This document shows, piece after piece, positions 1-8,437 of a stretch of DNA of 64,000 bases. The notes beneath the pieces are model-generated. The model was not told the origin of the DNA and did no database searches. It worked only from the letters and a program-made list of their open reading frames with translations. This DNA comes from Rhodoplanes sp046000175 (GTDB lineage Bacteria; Pseudomonadota; Alphaproteobacteria; Rhizobiales; Xanthobacteraceae), in the NCBI RefSeq assembly GCF_046000175.1, contig NZ_JBEOMB010000064.1:67728-131727 (forward strand), written 5' to 3'. Each line of letters begins with the position of its first letter. The stretch's first letter is position 1. The position numbers and the translations under genes are program-made.

Positions 1-1323
1 GTCGTGATCCGCGGGGCCACCGTCCTGACCATGGACCCGGCCGTGCCGGATCTCGCCGCCGGCGACGTCCACGTGCGCGACGGCGCCATCGTGGCGGTCG
101 CCGAAAGGATCGACGCGCCGGCCGCCCAGGTGATCGACGGCACCGGCACGATCTGCCTCCCGGGCTTCATCGACACCCACTTCCATCTGTGGAACAGCAT
201 GTTCCGGCTGTTCGTCCGGGCCGACGTCCCGGCCCTCGGCTACTTCCCGGTGACGGCGCGCCTCGGACCGCTGATGGCGCCAGAGGATGCCTATCGATCG
301 GCCCGGCTCGGCGCCGCCGAGGCGCTCGCCGCCGGCGTCACCACGGTCCACAACTGGGCGCACAACACCCGCAGTCCCGACCACGCCGACGCCGAGCTCT
401 CCGCGATGCGTGACGTCGGCATCCGGGGCCGACTGGCCTACGGGACGCCGGTCGGCCTTCCGGACGACGCGCCGATGGACTTCGCCGGCCTCGCGCGTGT
501 GAAGAAGGACTGGATGCCGGACCCGGCGGGCTTGCTCACGCTCGGCATCTGCTCGCGCAATCTCGGCGCCATGACCATCGGCGGCTCCGCCGCCACCGCG
601 TCGCGCGGCATCCTGACCATCGAGAACATCAAGCGCGACTGGGACGGCGCCCGTGCGCTCGGCGTCCCGATCACCATGCACACGTCCGGTGCCAGCCCGA
701 TCACCGAGCTGGAGAAGGCCGGCCTGCTCGGCCCCGACGTGCAGCTCGTCCACCCGCTGCTGACCACGCCGGAGGAGCGCGTCATCCTGAAGGAGCGCGG
801 CGTGAGCTACTCGATGTCGCCACAGCTCGAGGCCCGCCGCGCCTCGCAGCTCGGCGTCATCCAGCTCGGCGAGCTCCTGGAGGCGGGCGTCAAGGTGAGC
901 CTGTCGACCGACCATGTCGCCTCGGCGAGCGTCGATCCGTTCGCGTCCATGCGCCTGCTGTTCGCCCTCCACCAGCATCGCATCGGCGCCAAGGTGCCGC
1001 TCACCCTGAAACGTCTGTTGCAGCTCGCCACCATCGACGGCGCCGTCGATCTCGGCATTGCCGACCGGACCGGCTCCATCACACCCGGCAAGCGCGCCGA
1101 CCTGGTGCTGATCCGCGTCGGCGACCCGAACCTGGCGCCGATGAGCGATCCCTACGAGACGGTCGTCGCACGCGCGTTGCCGACCAACGTCGATACCGTG
1201 ATGGTCGACGGCCGCATCCTGCGCCGAGCCGGCGCCTACACGGCGCTGGATCACGGTAAGGTCGTCACCGAGGCACGCGACGCGGCCCTGGGCCTGCGCG
1301 AGAAAGCCAAGTGGCCGACGTGA
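1..1323 (+). CDS. Amidohydrolase (cytosine deaminase/chlorohydrolase-like), 5' end probably outside the window
   Basis: Metal-dependent hydrolase of the amidohydrolase superfamily, COG0402 type, which deaminates or dechlorinates aromatic heterocycles; the substrate cannot be told. The frame is open from base 1 and already reads VVIRGATVLTMD, the usual first beta strand, so the true start probably lies just upstream; the first start codon inside the window is GTG at 4. Visible metal-site motifs are THFHLWN near residue 59, HTSG near residue 226 and STDHVAS near residue 300, followed by a typical C-terminal GSITPGKRADLVLI barrel-edge motif. About 440 residues is normal for the family. It faces away from the minus-strand signalling cluster, so it is probably unrelated to it. 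Confidence 0.85.
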   Translation, partial: VVIRGATVLTMDPAVPDLAAGDVHVRDGAIVAVAERIDAPAAQVIDGTGTICLPGFIDTHFHLWNSMFRLFVRADVPALGYFPVTARLGPLMAPEDAYRSARLGAAEALAAGVTTVHNWAHNTRSPDHADAELSAMRDVGIRGRLAYGTPVGLPDDAPMDFAGLARVKKDWMPDPAGLLTLGICSRNLGAMTIGGSAATASRGILTIENIKRDWDGARALGVPITMHTSGASPITELEKAGLLGPDVQLVHPLLTTPEERVILKERGVSYSMSPQLEARRASQLGVIQLGELLEAGVKVSLSTDHVASASVDPFASMRLLFALHQHRIGAKVPLTLKRLLQLATIDGAVDLGIADRTGSITPGKRADLVLIRVGDPNLAPMSDPYETVVARALPTNVDTVMVDGRILRRAGAYTALDHGKVVTEARDAALGLREKAKWPT

Positions 1324-1652
1324 GCCGCAGGCCGCTGAAGCGGCACTTCGGTTGGTTGGATGGTCGTTCCGGACGGCACCATCGGGTCCGGCCTTTGGCC
1401 GGGCCCGATGACAAGCTCCGCGCCAGACCCGGAAGCCAGCCGAGAGTCCGGATCTCCTGCTGGAGTCGTCCAAGGCGGAGCACACCGGCAGGTTTCTTGA
1501 ACTTCGGCCAAGGGAACGGTCTGGCCGACCCACGTCAGGCACATACTCCCGACCACCGCGAGATCTGACATTCGGTTATCCAGCTGTCGCGAAAGTGTCG
1601 AACGACAGTGACCGATCAGACCGATGGTAATATTTCCAACGTGGTCGATCGA
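1324..1652. other. Intergenic region between convergent genes
   Basis: About 330 bases with no supported gene. Near 1380-1412 an imperfect inverted repeat (GGGTCCGGCC..GGCCGGGCCC) could fold as a hairpin; it resembles the interspersed palindromes elsewhere in the window rather than a clear intrinsic terminator, because no T-run follows. Confidence 0.5.
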
Positions 1653-2666
1653 TCAATGCTCTCTGTTCTGACCGCATTGTACCGGCAGCCTCACAATGAC
1701 CATTGTGCCTCGTCCGGGCGCGGTGTCGAGGCTCACCTCCCCACCCCAGGCATGCACGATCTCGCGAACGATTGCGAGTCCAAGGCCGGTTCCCTCCCCC
1801 GGAGGACGAGTCGTGAAGAACGGGTCGAAAGCCTGCGCGGCCACGGTCGCGTCCATGCCCGGACCATCGTCGCGAACCGTGATCAGAACTCCTTCGCCGG
1901 CCATGGACGACCGGGCCGGAGTCCGCTCAACGCGGATCACGATGTCTCCCTTGCCGTGCATCGCACGAGCCGCGTTCTGAACGAGATTGACGATGATCTG
2001 GGTCAGCTCGCTTTCGTCGCCTATCACGACCGCATCGCGCTCTGCGACCTCCAGCCGGAGCCGCAAACCGGGAACGATGCCCATGCGAGCGAATTCGACG
2101 CTCCGCTCCAACGCATGACCGATACCAATAGGGCGGAGCTGGGGAGCCTCCTGGCGCAAATAGCCCAATATGCCGCGCACGATACAGGCCGCCTGCTCGG
2201 CCGACGAAAGAACGGCGGCGAAATAGGTGTGCAGCGTTCCCGACGGCGGCACGTCCAGCAGGCCGAGCTCGGCCATGCCGCGGATCGGCTGGAGCAGATT
2301 GTTCAGCTCGTGCGCGACACCACCGACGAGTTGGCCGAGGGCGGCGAGGCGGCGATCGTGCTGCGCAATGCGCCGGCGTTCGCGCGCGACGAGCTCGGCG
2401 CGGTCTCGATAAGCGACCGAATAGCCGATCAACAGCTCTGCCAGGCAGACCGACGAGCGCCGCACCACGACGTCGGGTGATTCAGTCCAATGCAGCCGCG
2501 AGACCGCCAGCACGGCCTCCTCCTGGAGTCCGGCGATCTCCTCGATCGGCAGATCGGAGGCGACGATCTCACACCCTATTGCGACGATGGCCGCCAGCGC
2601 AGCCTCGTCCTCCGATCGAACATAGACGAGCATCTGCTCGGTGTAGCGCAGGGAGAGATCTCTCAT
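1653..2666 (-). CDS. Histidine kinase with RsbU-like N-terminal domain
   Basis: 337-residue soluble histidine kinase, last gene of the stressosome module. Residues about 1-85 resemble the N-terminal domain of Bacillus RsbU, the surface that binds the released kinase RsbT: compare LPIEEIAGLQEEAV with IPPEEIISIHRKVL, and LAELLIGYSVAYRD with LIEVMIGYGMAYQE. A HisKA dimerisation helix follows with the phospho-acceptor H-box VAHELNN (about residue 120), then a HATPase with NLVQNAARAM (N box), DDGPGM (G1) and GEGTGLGLAI (G2). No membrane segment. The start is the ATG at 2666, which overlaps the previous stop by ATGA; the frame stays open further upstream, but only over non-homologous Arg-rich residues. 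The RsbU-like assignment is from memory of the B. subtilis sequence, and the coupling to RsbT is inferred. Confidence 0.85.
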   Translation of the reverse strand: MRDLSLRYTEQMLVYVRSEDEAALAAIVAIGCEIVASDLPIEEIAGLQEEAVLAVSRLHWTESPDVVVRRSSVCLAELLIGYSVAYRDRAELVARERRRIAQHDRRLAALGQLVGGVAHELNNLLQPIRGMAELGLLDVPPSGTLHTYFAAVLSSAEQAACIVRGILGYLRQEAPQLRPIGIGHALERSVEFARMGIVPGLRLRLEVAERDAVVIGDESELTQIIVNLVQNAARAMHGKGDIVIRVERTPARSSMAGEGVLITVRDDGPGMDATVAAQAFDPFFTTRPPGEGTGLGLAIVREIVHAWGGEVSLDTAPGRGTMVIVRLPVQCGQNREH

Positions 2667-3247
2667 GACGACGTTCCGCCGAGCAGCGTGCAGACGACGG
2701 CCGCGTCGTCGGTTCCGGTCGCAAACTCGTCCAGCAGCCGCCGGGCGACGGCATCCGGCTGGTGCTTCAGTCGGAGGAGGCTCCGATCGACGTCGAGGCC
2801 GGCCGCGACGCCGTCGCTCCACAGCACCAGCAGATCCCGATCGGTCCAATGGAGTTCGAGCGGCCGCGGCGTTCGGATCCCGGTGCCGACGATCCCCGGC
2901 ACCGACTCGATGTGAACCCGCCGTCGCCCGAACAGGGCGGCCCTGACGTTTCCGATGCCGGCGACGACGAGCCGTCGTGTCGCCGGTTCGATCGAGGCAA
3001 CGACGACGGCGGCCCCACGCGTCGTCCGGATTGCCTCGTCCATGCGACACAGGATCCGATCCGGGCCGGCTCGATCCGTCGTCGCGAACGACGCAAGCGC
3101 CGCCTCTGCCGCCGCGGCGGCCTCTCGGCCGTGCCCGAGCCCGTCGACGAGAGCGACCTGCTCGACGGTGTCTATCCGGCGACAGGCCCAGGCGTCACCG
3201 CACCAGGTCTCGCCGCGGAATGAACGTGTAGCGCCCCCGACGATCAT
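2663..3247 (-). CDS. rsbX: RsbX-like PP2C/SpoIIE-type serine phosphatase
   Basis: 194-residue phosphatase of the PP2C (SpoIIE) fold. In stressosome systems RsbX removes phosphate from RsbR and RsbS and resets the complex. Visible motifs are VALVDGLGHGREAAAAAEAAL near residue 38 (the VDGmGHG metal-binding loop), VVVASIEP, GIGNVRAALF and LLVLWSDGVAAGLD near residue 143, with DDAAVVCTLL at the C-terminus, so the manganese-ligand Asp residues are present. The start is the ATG at 3247, giving an ATGA overlap with the upstream kinase gene; the ORF extends to 3631 but only as Arg-rich out-of-frame shadow. Gene order agrees with rsbRST-rsbX modules. Confidence 0.87.
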   Translation of the reverse strand: MIVGGATRSFRGETWCGDAWACRRIDTVEQVALVDGLGHGREAAAAAEAALASFATTDRAGPDRILCRMDEAIRTTRGAAVVVASIEPATRRLVVAGIGNVRAALFGRRRVHIESVPGIVGTGIRTPRPLELHWTDRDLLVLWSDGVAAGLDVDRSLLRLKHQPDAVARRLLDEFATGTDDAAVVCTLLGGTSS

Positions 3248-3654
3248 CTGTTCCAAATCACCGCCGTCACCCGCGTGCCGCGCCCGAACTCGGACCAGAT
3301 GACGAACTCGTCCATCAGACGTTGAGTCCCGGGAAGCCCGGAGCCCAATCCACCGATCGTGGAATAGCCATCGCGCATTGCGAGTGCGATATCGGCAATG
3401 CCGGGTCCGTCGTCCTCGGTGACGACCTCGATCCCGTCGACGTCGCCTGCCCGAACGACGAACAGGCGCACGACGCCGCCGCGGCTCGCGTGGAAGCAGA
3501 GATTGCACGCGAGCTCGGACACGGCCGTGACCAGCCGGTACACCCTCACGGTCCGGAACCGAAGACTCTCCGCCGTCTGCTTGGCATGGCGCCGCGCATC
3601 CGCGACGTCGAGCTCGCGCGTGACGCGGCATTCCATGGCGAGGGTTCGGGTCAC
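3244..3654 (-). CDS. RsbW/RsbT-type ATP-binding serine kinase
   Basis: 136-residue GHKL-fold protein of the anti-sigma-factor kinase family. The N box is AVSELACNLCFHA (about residue 43), the G1 box EDDGPGI (about 79) and the glycine-rich lid GGLGSGLPGT (about 98), with GRGT near the end. It lies after rsbT and before rsbX. It could be an RsbW-like switch kinase acting on an RsbV-type or STAS protein, or a second RsbT paralogue; no RsbV gene or sigma-B-like sigma factor is visible nearby, so the partner is unknown. The stop overlaps the rsbX start by ATGA, and the ATG overlaps the stop of rsbT in the same way. Confidence 0.8.
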   Translation of the reverse strand: MTRTLAMECRVTRELDVADARRHAKQTAESLRFRTVRVYRLVTAVSELACNLCFHASRGGVVRLFVVRAGDVDGIEVVTEDDGPGIADIALAMRDGYSTIGGLGSGLPGTQRLMDEFVIWSEFGRGTRVTAVIWNR

Positions 3655-4054
3655 CGTCGTCGCGTCATGCTAGTGGTAACCTCGGTTCGGCCGGGGCGAC
3701 TCTCGATGCTCAGACATCCCATCAGGTTGCGGACGGCCGAGAGCCCCAGCCCCAGTCCACGTCCGCCCGAGTAACCGGGCTCGACCGCCTTGCAGACGTC
3801 CGGAATGCCGGGACCCTGGTCGGACACAACGATGCGGATCGTCGTCGACCGCTCCTCTGCTTCATCGTGATAGCGCAATGGCCTCCGCCTGCGTAGACCA
3901 GCGCGTTGCGCGTGAGCTCGGAGATCGCGGTGGCGATCCGGGTCTGATCCACCATCCCGAACCCTGCTGCCCGGGCGAGGTCTCGTCCGGCCTGCCTGGC
4001 GCTGATGATGTCCTGTTGTACCTTGACGGTCTGCAGGACCTGCCGGTCGTCCAT
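3651..4054 (-). pseudogene. rsbT: rsbT, stressosome switch kinase, with frameshift
   Basis: RsbT is held by the RsbR/RsbS stressosome, phosphorylates it under stress, and is then released to activate a downstream partner. From the ATG at 4054 the first frame reads MDDRQVLQTV to ISELTRNALVYAGGGHCAI (about 62 residues, including the N box). The second half, with SDQGPGI (G1) and GGRGLGLGLSAVR (G2), is in another frame from about 3878 to 3651. Joining the two gives a normal RsbT of about 134 residues, so the net defect is a one-base loss (or four) near 3865-3880. No slippery heptamer is visible, so programmed shifting is unlikely. As written the first frame encodes a useless C-terminus and terminates at 3722. 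Real mutation or sequencing error cannot be told apart here. Confidence 0.85.
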
Positions 4055-4067
4055 GGTCGCTTCCTTC

Positions 4068-4466
4068 TCACGCGTCGACGTGAGGGGCCGCAATCGTCCG
4101 CGGTGGGCCTTTGGCTGCGATGAGCTCGTTCAGAACGGCCACACCCGCCTCGAGATCGAGCGCCGTCTGCATCTCCAGCGTCTCGCGTCCCATTTCGACG
4201 AGAGTGAGGGCGACGAGCGGCTGCATGCCGGTCAGCACCGCCTCACCCCCGATGATCCTGACCATGCGGGCCGTCTCGTTGAGAAGGCGGGCAATGTAGG
4301 AATCGACCACGTCGAGGCCCGAGATGTCGATGACGACACCGTCGGCCCGATCGTCGCGGATGAGGGCGAGAATCTCCGACTGCAGCTGCACCGCTTGCTC
4401 GTCGATCAGATCGGCCAGCACCGAAGTCAGCAGAATGCGCCCGAGCCTGAGGATCGGAACCTTCAT
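4068..4466 (-). CDS. rsbS: RsbS, stressosome STAS scaffold protein
   Basis: 132-residue single STAS-domain protein, the small core subunit of the stressosome that sequesters RsbT. It begins MKVPILRLGRILLTSVL, as RsbS proteins do, and has VVIDISGLDVVDSYIARLL near residue 48; the Ser of VDS aligns with the phosphorylated Ser59 of B. subtilis RsbS. IIGGEAVLTGMQPLVALTLVE follows as in the family. The ATG at 4466 overlaps the rsbR stop by ATGA, and 13 bases separate its stop from the rsbT start. Confidence 0.93.
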   Translation of the reverse strand: MKVPILRLGRILLTSVLADLIDEQAVQLQSEILALIRDDRADGVVIDISGLDVVDSYIARLLNETARMVRIIGGEAVLTGMQPLVALTLVEMGRETLEMQTALDLEAGVAVLNELIAAKGPPRTIAAPHVDA

Positions 4467-5326
4467 CGCGACGCCTCCCGCGGTGCCGGACCGCCTGCGG
4501 AGCCGAGCAGTCGCATCGCCTCGGCGAGTCCGGCACGCAGCGAGCCGCGGGTGATCATGCGGCTCAGGTCGACGTCGAGCTTCACCAGCGTCTGGGCCGC
4601 GTCGGGGCTGATCCCGGTCACGACGACCTGCGCCCCGAGCAGGCGTGCGGCACTGACGGTCCGGGTGAGGTGGAGGCAGACGCGGGTGTCGATCACCGGA
4701 ATCCCGGTGACGTCAAGGATCGCGACCCGCGCCTCCTCACGCGTGATCGCGGTCAGCATCGCCTCCATCACCTGCTGGGCACGCTGCGTGTCGATGATTC
4801 CGACCAGCGGCATCAGCAGAATTCCGTCCCAGATCTTCAGCGTCGGGGTGGAGAGGTCAAGGATCGACCGGCTCTGCCGCTCGATGATCTCCTCGCGGGT
4901 GCGGGTGAAGGTGGCGAAGGTTTCGACGGCGAGGTCGTCGACCAGCTTGTTGGCCTGTGTGAGGGCGGCCGCCAGCGCGTCGGGGTCGGTCCCATGCTCG
5001 GCAATAACGACCGGAAGCAGCACGTCCTTCAGTCCCATCACGAAGCCGGCTGTCTCGGTCGGCGTAAATCCGTCCCGCGCCCGGGAGGCGCTGATCTCCG
5101 CCGTCTTGCGGAGGAGGCTCGCGAGCGCGGCGCTTTGGCTATCCGGATCGCCCGTCTGGGCCGCACCGACGAACACGCCGAGGAATTCGGCGGCGTCGGC
5201 ACGCAACGTCTGCGCCAGATGCGGCAGCTTCAGGCGGGCCGCGAGCTGCGTGATCTGCTCGAACCACGCTTCGCGGATCTCGGCTTCGTGTTTGGCGAGA
5301 GTGGTGGCGATTGCAGTCATCGACAT
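4463..5326 (-). CDS. rsbR: RsbR-type stressosome sensor (N-terminal sensor plus STAS)
   Basis: 287-residue stressosome sensor/scaffold. Residues 1-150 are an all-helical RsbRD-type N-terminal domain (IREAWFEQITQLAARL, RDGFTPTETAGFVMGLKDVL), which forms the turret of the complex; no haem- or flavin-binding globin/PAS motif is apparent. Residues about 160-275 are a STAS domain: LVGIIDTQRAQQVMEA, LDVTGIPVIDTRVCLHL and GISPDAAQTLV. Both Thr positions phosphorylated by RsbT in B. subtilis RsbRA (GVPVVDT and AQT) are conserved, so this copy should be a regulable subunit. An untranslated stretch of about 110 bases separates it from the upstream receiver gene. Confidence 0.93.
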   Translation of the reverse strand: MSMTAIATTLAKHEAEIREAWFEQITQLAARLKLPHLAQTLRADAAEFLGVFVGAAQTGDPDSQSAALASLLRKTAEISASRARDGFTPTETAGFVMGLKDVLLPVVIAEHGTDPDALAAALTQANKLVDDLAVETFATFTRTREEIIERQSRSILDLSTPTLKIWDGILLMPLVGIIDTQRAQQVMEAMLTAITREEARVAILDVTGIPVIDTRVCLHLTRTVSAARLLGAQVVVTGISPDAAQTLVKLDVDLSRMITRGSLRAGLAEAMRLLGSAGGPAPREASR

Positions 5327-5436
5327 CGTCCTGGGGTCCGGGGAGCGCGACGCTGTCGCGTCGAGGCTGTGGTTTCGCTCCGTACCTTTGCTCTTGAATG
5401 TGCTGAGGTCGGATTCTCGGCGCTTCGAGGCTTCGT

Positions 5437-5817
5437 CTAATCGAGCCGCTCGGCCGTCACCTCCGCGACGGCGCGGAGCAGCTCGTCGAGACCGACCGGC
5501 TTCATCAGGACGCGGTCGGCACCGGCCTTCTGTGCTTCGTCGACGGAGTACTCCTGGGGCGCGCGCGGTGCCCCGCCGGTCACGGCGACGACGGGAAGTC
5601 CGAGCTCTGCGGTCTTGATGCGACGGATCAGGCTGAGCCCGTCTCCGCCCGCCATCCAGACGTCGGTCACAAGCACATCGAACCGCTGCGCCGAAAGGAT
5701 CGGGATCGCCTCGTCACCCCCGCCGCATTCGGTGACGGAATGACCGCCTCGTTCGAGAAACAGGCGCAGCGTGTAGCGGGCGATCATGACGTCGTCGACG
5801 AGCAGAACCGAAGCCAT
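5437..5817 (-). CDS. Single-domain response regulator (CheY-like receiver)
   Basis: 126-residue stand-alone receiver. Acidic pocket VLLVDD at the start, phospho-acceptor Asp in DVLVTDVW (about residue 52), Thr in VVAVTGG and Lys in RVLMKPV near the C-terminus. No output domain. It is the first gene of the stressosome block, 128 bases after the mcp stop and 110 bases before rsbR. It may take phosphate from the hybrid histidine kinase at the other end of the block, or from CheA; which is not visible. About 110-130 bases of non-coding DNA on each side could hold a promoter for the stressosome part. Confidence 0.88.
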   Translation of the reverse strand: MASVLLVDDVMIARYTLRLFLERGGHSVTECGGGDEAIPILSAQRFDVLVTDVWMAGGDGLSLIRRIKTAELGLPVVAVTGGAPRAPQEYSVDEAQKAGADRVLMKPVGLDELLRAVAEVTAERLD

Positions 5818-5945
5818 GACACCCTCACATTCTTACGAGCCGGCCGGCGGCCGATTGTCGAAGGCCGCGATGCTGCGGCACGTCCAGAGATGCGCGAGGG
5901 CTGGCCCCATCGGCCGAGCCATACGGCCCATTCGGGCCGCGACGT

Positions 5946-7241
5946 TCAGAACAGCTCGATGCGCGCACCGACGTCCTCCTGAGCCGCGGTCGCGTCGAAC
6001 GCTGCTCGATGGATGTTCCGTTGGCTGGCCATCACATAACCCGCCATCAGCGCATCGAGCTTCGTCCGGATGCTGGCCTCGGCTCCGAGAGCCGTTCCCT
6101 CCTCGCTACATCCGAGGATTTCGAGATGCTCGTCGACCACGTCGGCGAGCCGGGTGACCTGCTGCAGGCGCTGCCGGGTGCAGTCCTGGAACTGTATCGA
6201 GCCGACCAGGCCGATGATGTCGTCCGAAAGCCGACCGCTTTCGTCGAGAACCTTGGTCAAGACTTCGCGCTGGTGAGTGACCAGGCATTCCAGGTTTCCG
6301 GCCAGGCCCGAAATCGACTTGGCGATCAGGTCGAGGGCGTGACGCTCCTGCTCCGTGCGGCTTTCCACCAGGACCGAAATGCTGTCCGCGACGACTCCGT
6401 GAAGCTTGACGAGTTTCTCGTCGATCCGCGCCGCGCTCGCGTCCGACTGATGGGACAGGTCCTTCACTTCCTTCGCGACGACCGCGAAGCCGCGTCCCGC
6501 ATCGCCGGCCCGAACCGCCTCGATGGTCGCGTTCAGCGCGAGCACGTTGGTCTGGCGTGCGATCGTCCGAATGTCCTGGACCGCGCTCGCGACCTCGGCC
6601 GTCATGCCCTCGATCCCGACCAGTCGGGTACGGCTGTCGTCGATATCCTCGGTGCGCTGGGTGAGGAATGTTTCCAGAAGCGACCGGCTCTCCTGCAGGC
6701 TCTGCTCGGTCCGAGCGATGATCTCGATGACCTTTTCGTTGGAACTCGACGTATTCAGGAAGCTCAGCAGAGCCTCGATCTCGCTGTCGACGGTCTTGAG
6801 GCGACCGATGATCGCGATGGCCGCCTGCTCGGTGTCACTGCTGACCTCGGTCGCCTCGCGACGGATCGCCTGGAGTGCCGGGCGGTACAACCGGACCTCC
6901 TCGGCAATCGCCGCCGCGTGGCTGCGACCGGCGTCTTCCCGCGGCACCAACAACGCGGTCTCCGCGGATTGGTGCGGCACGCCGTCGGCGGACCTCGCGA
7001 CCTCGGCCGCGAGTTCAATCTTCGGTGTGTCTGGCGACGTGCCGGCCTCACCGCGAAGCTTGTCGACCAGGACGGAGGCTGCGAGGGCCGCGACCAGCGT
7101 GGCGACCGCGCTCGCCGCGAGGAGCAGCCCGAGACCCGCCGACGTGCCGCCGACGAGCGTCCCGGCGGCGGCCGCCGCAACGGAGGCCGCCACGGCGGGG
7201 ACGATCGTATTCGGACGAGCCAGCAGCGCGGCGAGGGTCAC
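5946..7241 (-). CDS. Methyl-accepting chemotaxis protein without periplasmic sensor domain
   Basis: 431-residue chemoreceptor. Two hydrophobic helices within residues 10-62 are separated by only a few residues, so there is essentially no periplasmic ligand domain; sensing must be in the membrane, cytoplasm or via partners. A long helical region follows, then the signalling hairpin tip IRTIARQTNVLALNATIEAV..GDAGRGFAVVAKEVKDLS (about residues 225-265) that contacts CheA and CheW. The C-terminal segment IQFQDCTRQRLQQV resembles the unusual QFQD-containing receptors linked to non-flagellar or cytoplasmic arrays. Three bases separate it from the upstream cheY. Confidence 0.9.
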   Translation of the reverse strand: MTLAALLARPNTIVPAVAASVAAAAAGTLVGGTSAGLGLLLAASAVATLVAALAASVLVDKLRGEAGTSPDTPKIELAAEVARSADGVPHQSAETALLVPREDAGRSHAAAIAEEVRLYRPALQAIRREATEVSSDTEQAAIAIIGRLKTVDSEIEALLSFLNTSSSNEKVIEIIARTEQSLQESRSLLETFLTQRTEDIDDSRTRLVGIEGMTAEVASAVQDIRTIARQTNVLALNATIEAVRAGDAGRGFAVVAKEVKDLSHQSDASAARIDEKLVKLHGVVADSISVLVESRTEQERHALDLIAKSISGLAGNLECLVTHQREVLTKVLDESGRLSDDIIGLVGSIQFQDCTRQRLQQVTRLADVVDEHLEILGCSEEGTALGAEASIRTKLDALMAGYVMASQRNIHRAAFDATAAQEDVGARIELF

Positions 7242-7244
7242 GGC

Positions 7245-7619
7245 CTATGCACCCGGAACGAGCTGACGGATGACCTGGAGCAGGGCGGCCGGTTCGACTG
7301 GCTTTACGATCCAGCCGGTGGCCCCGGCCGATTTCGCCTCGATCCGCCTGTCCTGCTGGGACTCCGTCGACAGCATCACCATGGGCACGAATTGATGACC
7401 AGGAAGCTTACGAACGCTTCTGATAAGTTCTATTCCGTTCATGGCTCCCATGTTCAGGTCGGTGATCACCATGGCGGGTCGCGGCCCGGCGCGCAGCCTG
7501 TCGAGCGCTTCTTCGCCGCTCTTCGCCTGAGCGACAGCGAAGCCGGCCTTGGTCAACACGCCCTCCAGGCTCATCAGCATGGTGGGAGAGTCGTCGACGA
7601 TCATGATGGTGATGCTCAT
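7245..7619 (-). CDS. cheY: CheY-type receiver
   Basis: 124-residue single-domain receiver: IMIVDDSPTML acidic pocket, VITDLNMGAMNG with the phospho-acceptor Asp at about 54, MLSTES Thr and WIVKPVEP Lys. The ATG at 7619 overlaps the stop of the parA-like gene (ATGA), so the reading frame open far upstream is only a shadow. As the second cheY of the chemosensory operon it may act as a phosphate sink or control the ParA-linked function. Confidence 0.92.
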   Translation of the reverse strand: MSITIMIVDDSPTMLMSLEGVLTKAGFAVAQAKSGEEALDRLRAGPRPAMVITDLNMGAMNGIELIRSVRKLPGHQFVPMVMLSTESQQDRRIEAKSAGATGWIVKPVEPAALLQVIRQLVPGA

Positions 7620-8437
7620 TGGCAGGCGCCTTTCGCGGCCGAACTGGACAGGAGGGGAGGAGCGGGAGACGAACCGGGCCAGCGCCACAGAGCGGCGAGT
7701 TCTTCGACGAGGAGATGGTAGTCGAGGGCGCCGCGGCTGCGCGGCGCATAGGCGCGCACCGGCTTGCGGGCCGCGAAGGCTTCGGCCACCTGGATGTCGC
7801 TGCGGATCGCCTTCATCAGCCTGTTCCTGCCGAACTGGGTCGTCACCTCGTCGACCACGGCGCGATGCAGATTGATTCTGCTGTTCAGCATCACGGGCAG
7901 GATCCCGAACAGCCTCAGATCGCGATTGAGGTGGGAGGCGACGCGGAACAGGAGGCGGGTGAGCTGCTTCACGCCCTCCGCCGACAACGCATGCGGGACG
8001 ATTGGAATCAGCACGGCATCGGCCGCGACCAGCGCGTTGAGCAGGACGGCGTCGCCGGCCGGCGGCGTGTCGATCACGATCACGTCGAACGCCGCGGCGA
8101 TGTCCGGCCGGCGGAGCTGGCGGGCGAGCAAGGTCCGGTCGGTGCCGGCCGGTACGCCCTCGTACATCTGGTCGGCCGGTGCGACGAACAGGTTCGGGTA
8201 GGTCGTCGGATAGACGGCACGTCCGAGATCGAAGGTAGGATCTTCGAACAGGGCGTGCACGGTCGGCTCGCCGCGGCGCGGAACGATGTCGAAGCCGAAA
8301 CCGGCGTGGCCCTGGGTGTCGAGATCGACGAGCAGCGTGCGCTGGCCGCGCGCCGCCCACTCGGCCGCGAGGTTGACGGCGGTGGTGGTCTTGCCCGAGC
8401 CGCCCTTCCGGTTGGAAACGGAGAGAACGAGGCTCAT
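7616..8437 (-). CDS. ParA-family ATPase of the chemosensory operon
   Basis: 273-residue deviant Walker ATPase. The P-loop is SNRKGGSGKTTTAVNLAA (residues 8-25), switch I LLVDLDTQGHAGFGF, and Walker B VIVIDTPPAGDAVLLNAL. ParA-like proteins in che operons (ParC/PpfA type) position chemoreceptor arrays and ensure their inheritance at division; that role is inferred from the position between cheA and cheY/mcp. It overlaps its neighbours on both sides by four bases, which suggests translational coupling with the small STAS gene upstream and cheY downstream. No ParB-like gene is nearby; the receptor or the STAS protein may supply the partner function. Confidence 0.9.
   Translation of the reverse strand: MSLVLSVSNRKGGSGKTTTAVNLAAEWAARGQRTLLVDLDTQGHAGFGFDIVPRRGEPTVHALFEDPTFDLGRAVYPTTYPNLFVAPADQMYEGVPAGTDRTLLARQLRRPDIAAAFDVIVIDTPPAGDAVLLNALVAADAVLIPIVPHALSAEGVKQLTRLLFRVASHLNRDLRLFGILPVMLNSRINLHRAVVDEVTTQFGRNRLMKAIRSDIQVAEAFAARKPVRAYAPRSRGALDYHLLVEELAALWRWPGSSPAPPLLSSSAAKGACQ

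Noticed and set aside
3865..3885. Programmed ribosomal frameshift in rsbT
   Set aside because: No slippery heptamer or downstream hairpin is visible, and such shifting is not known for rsbT.
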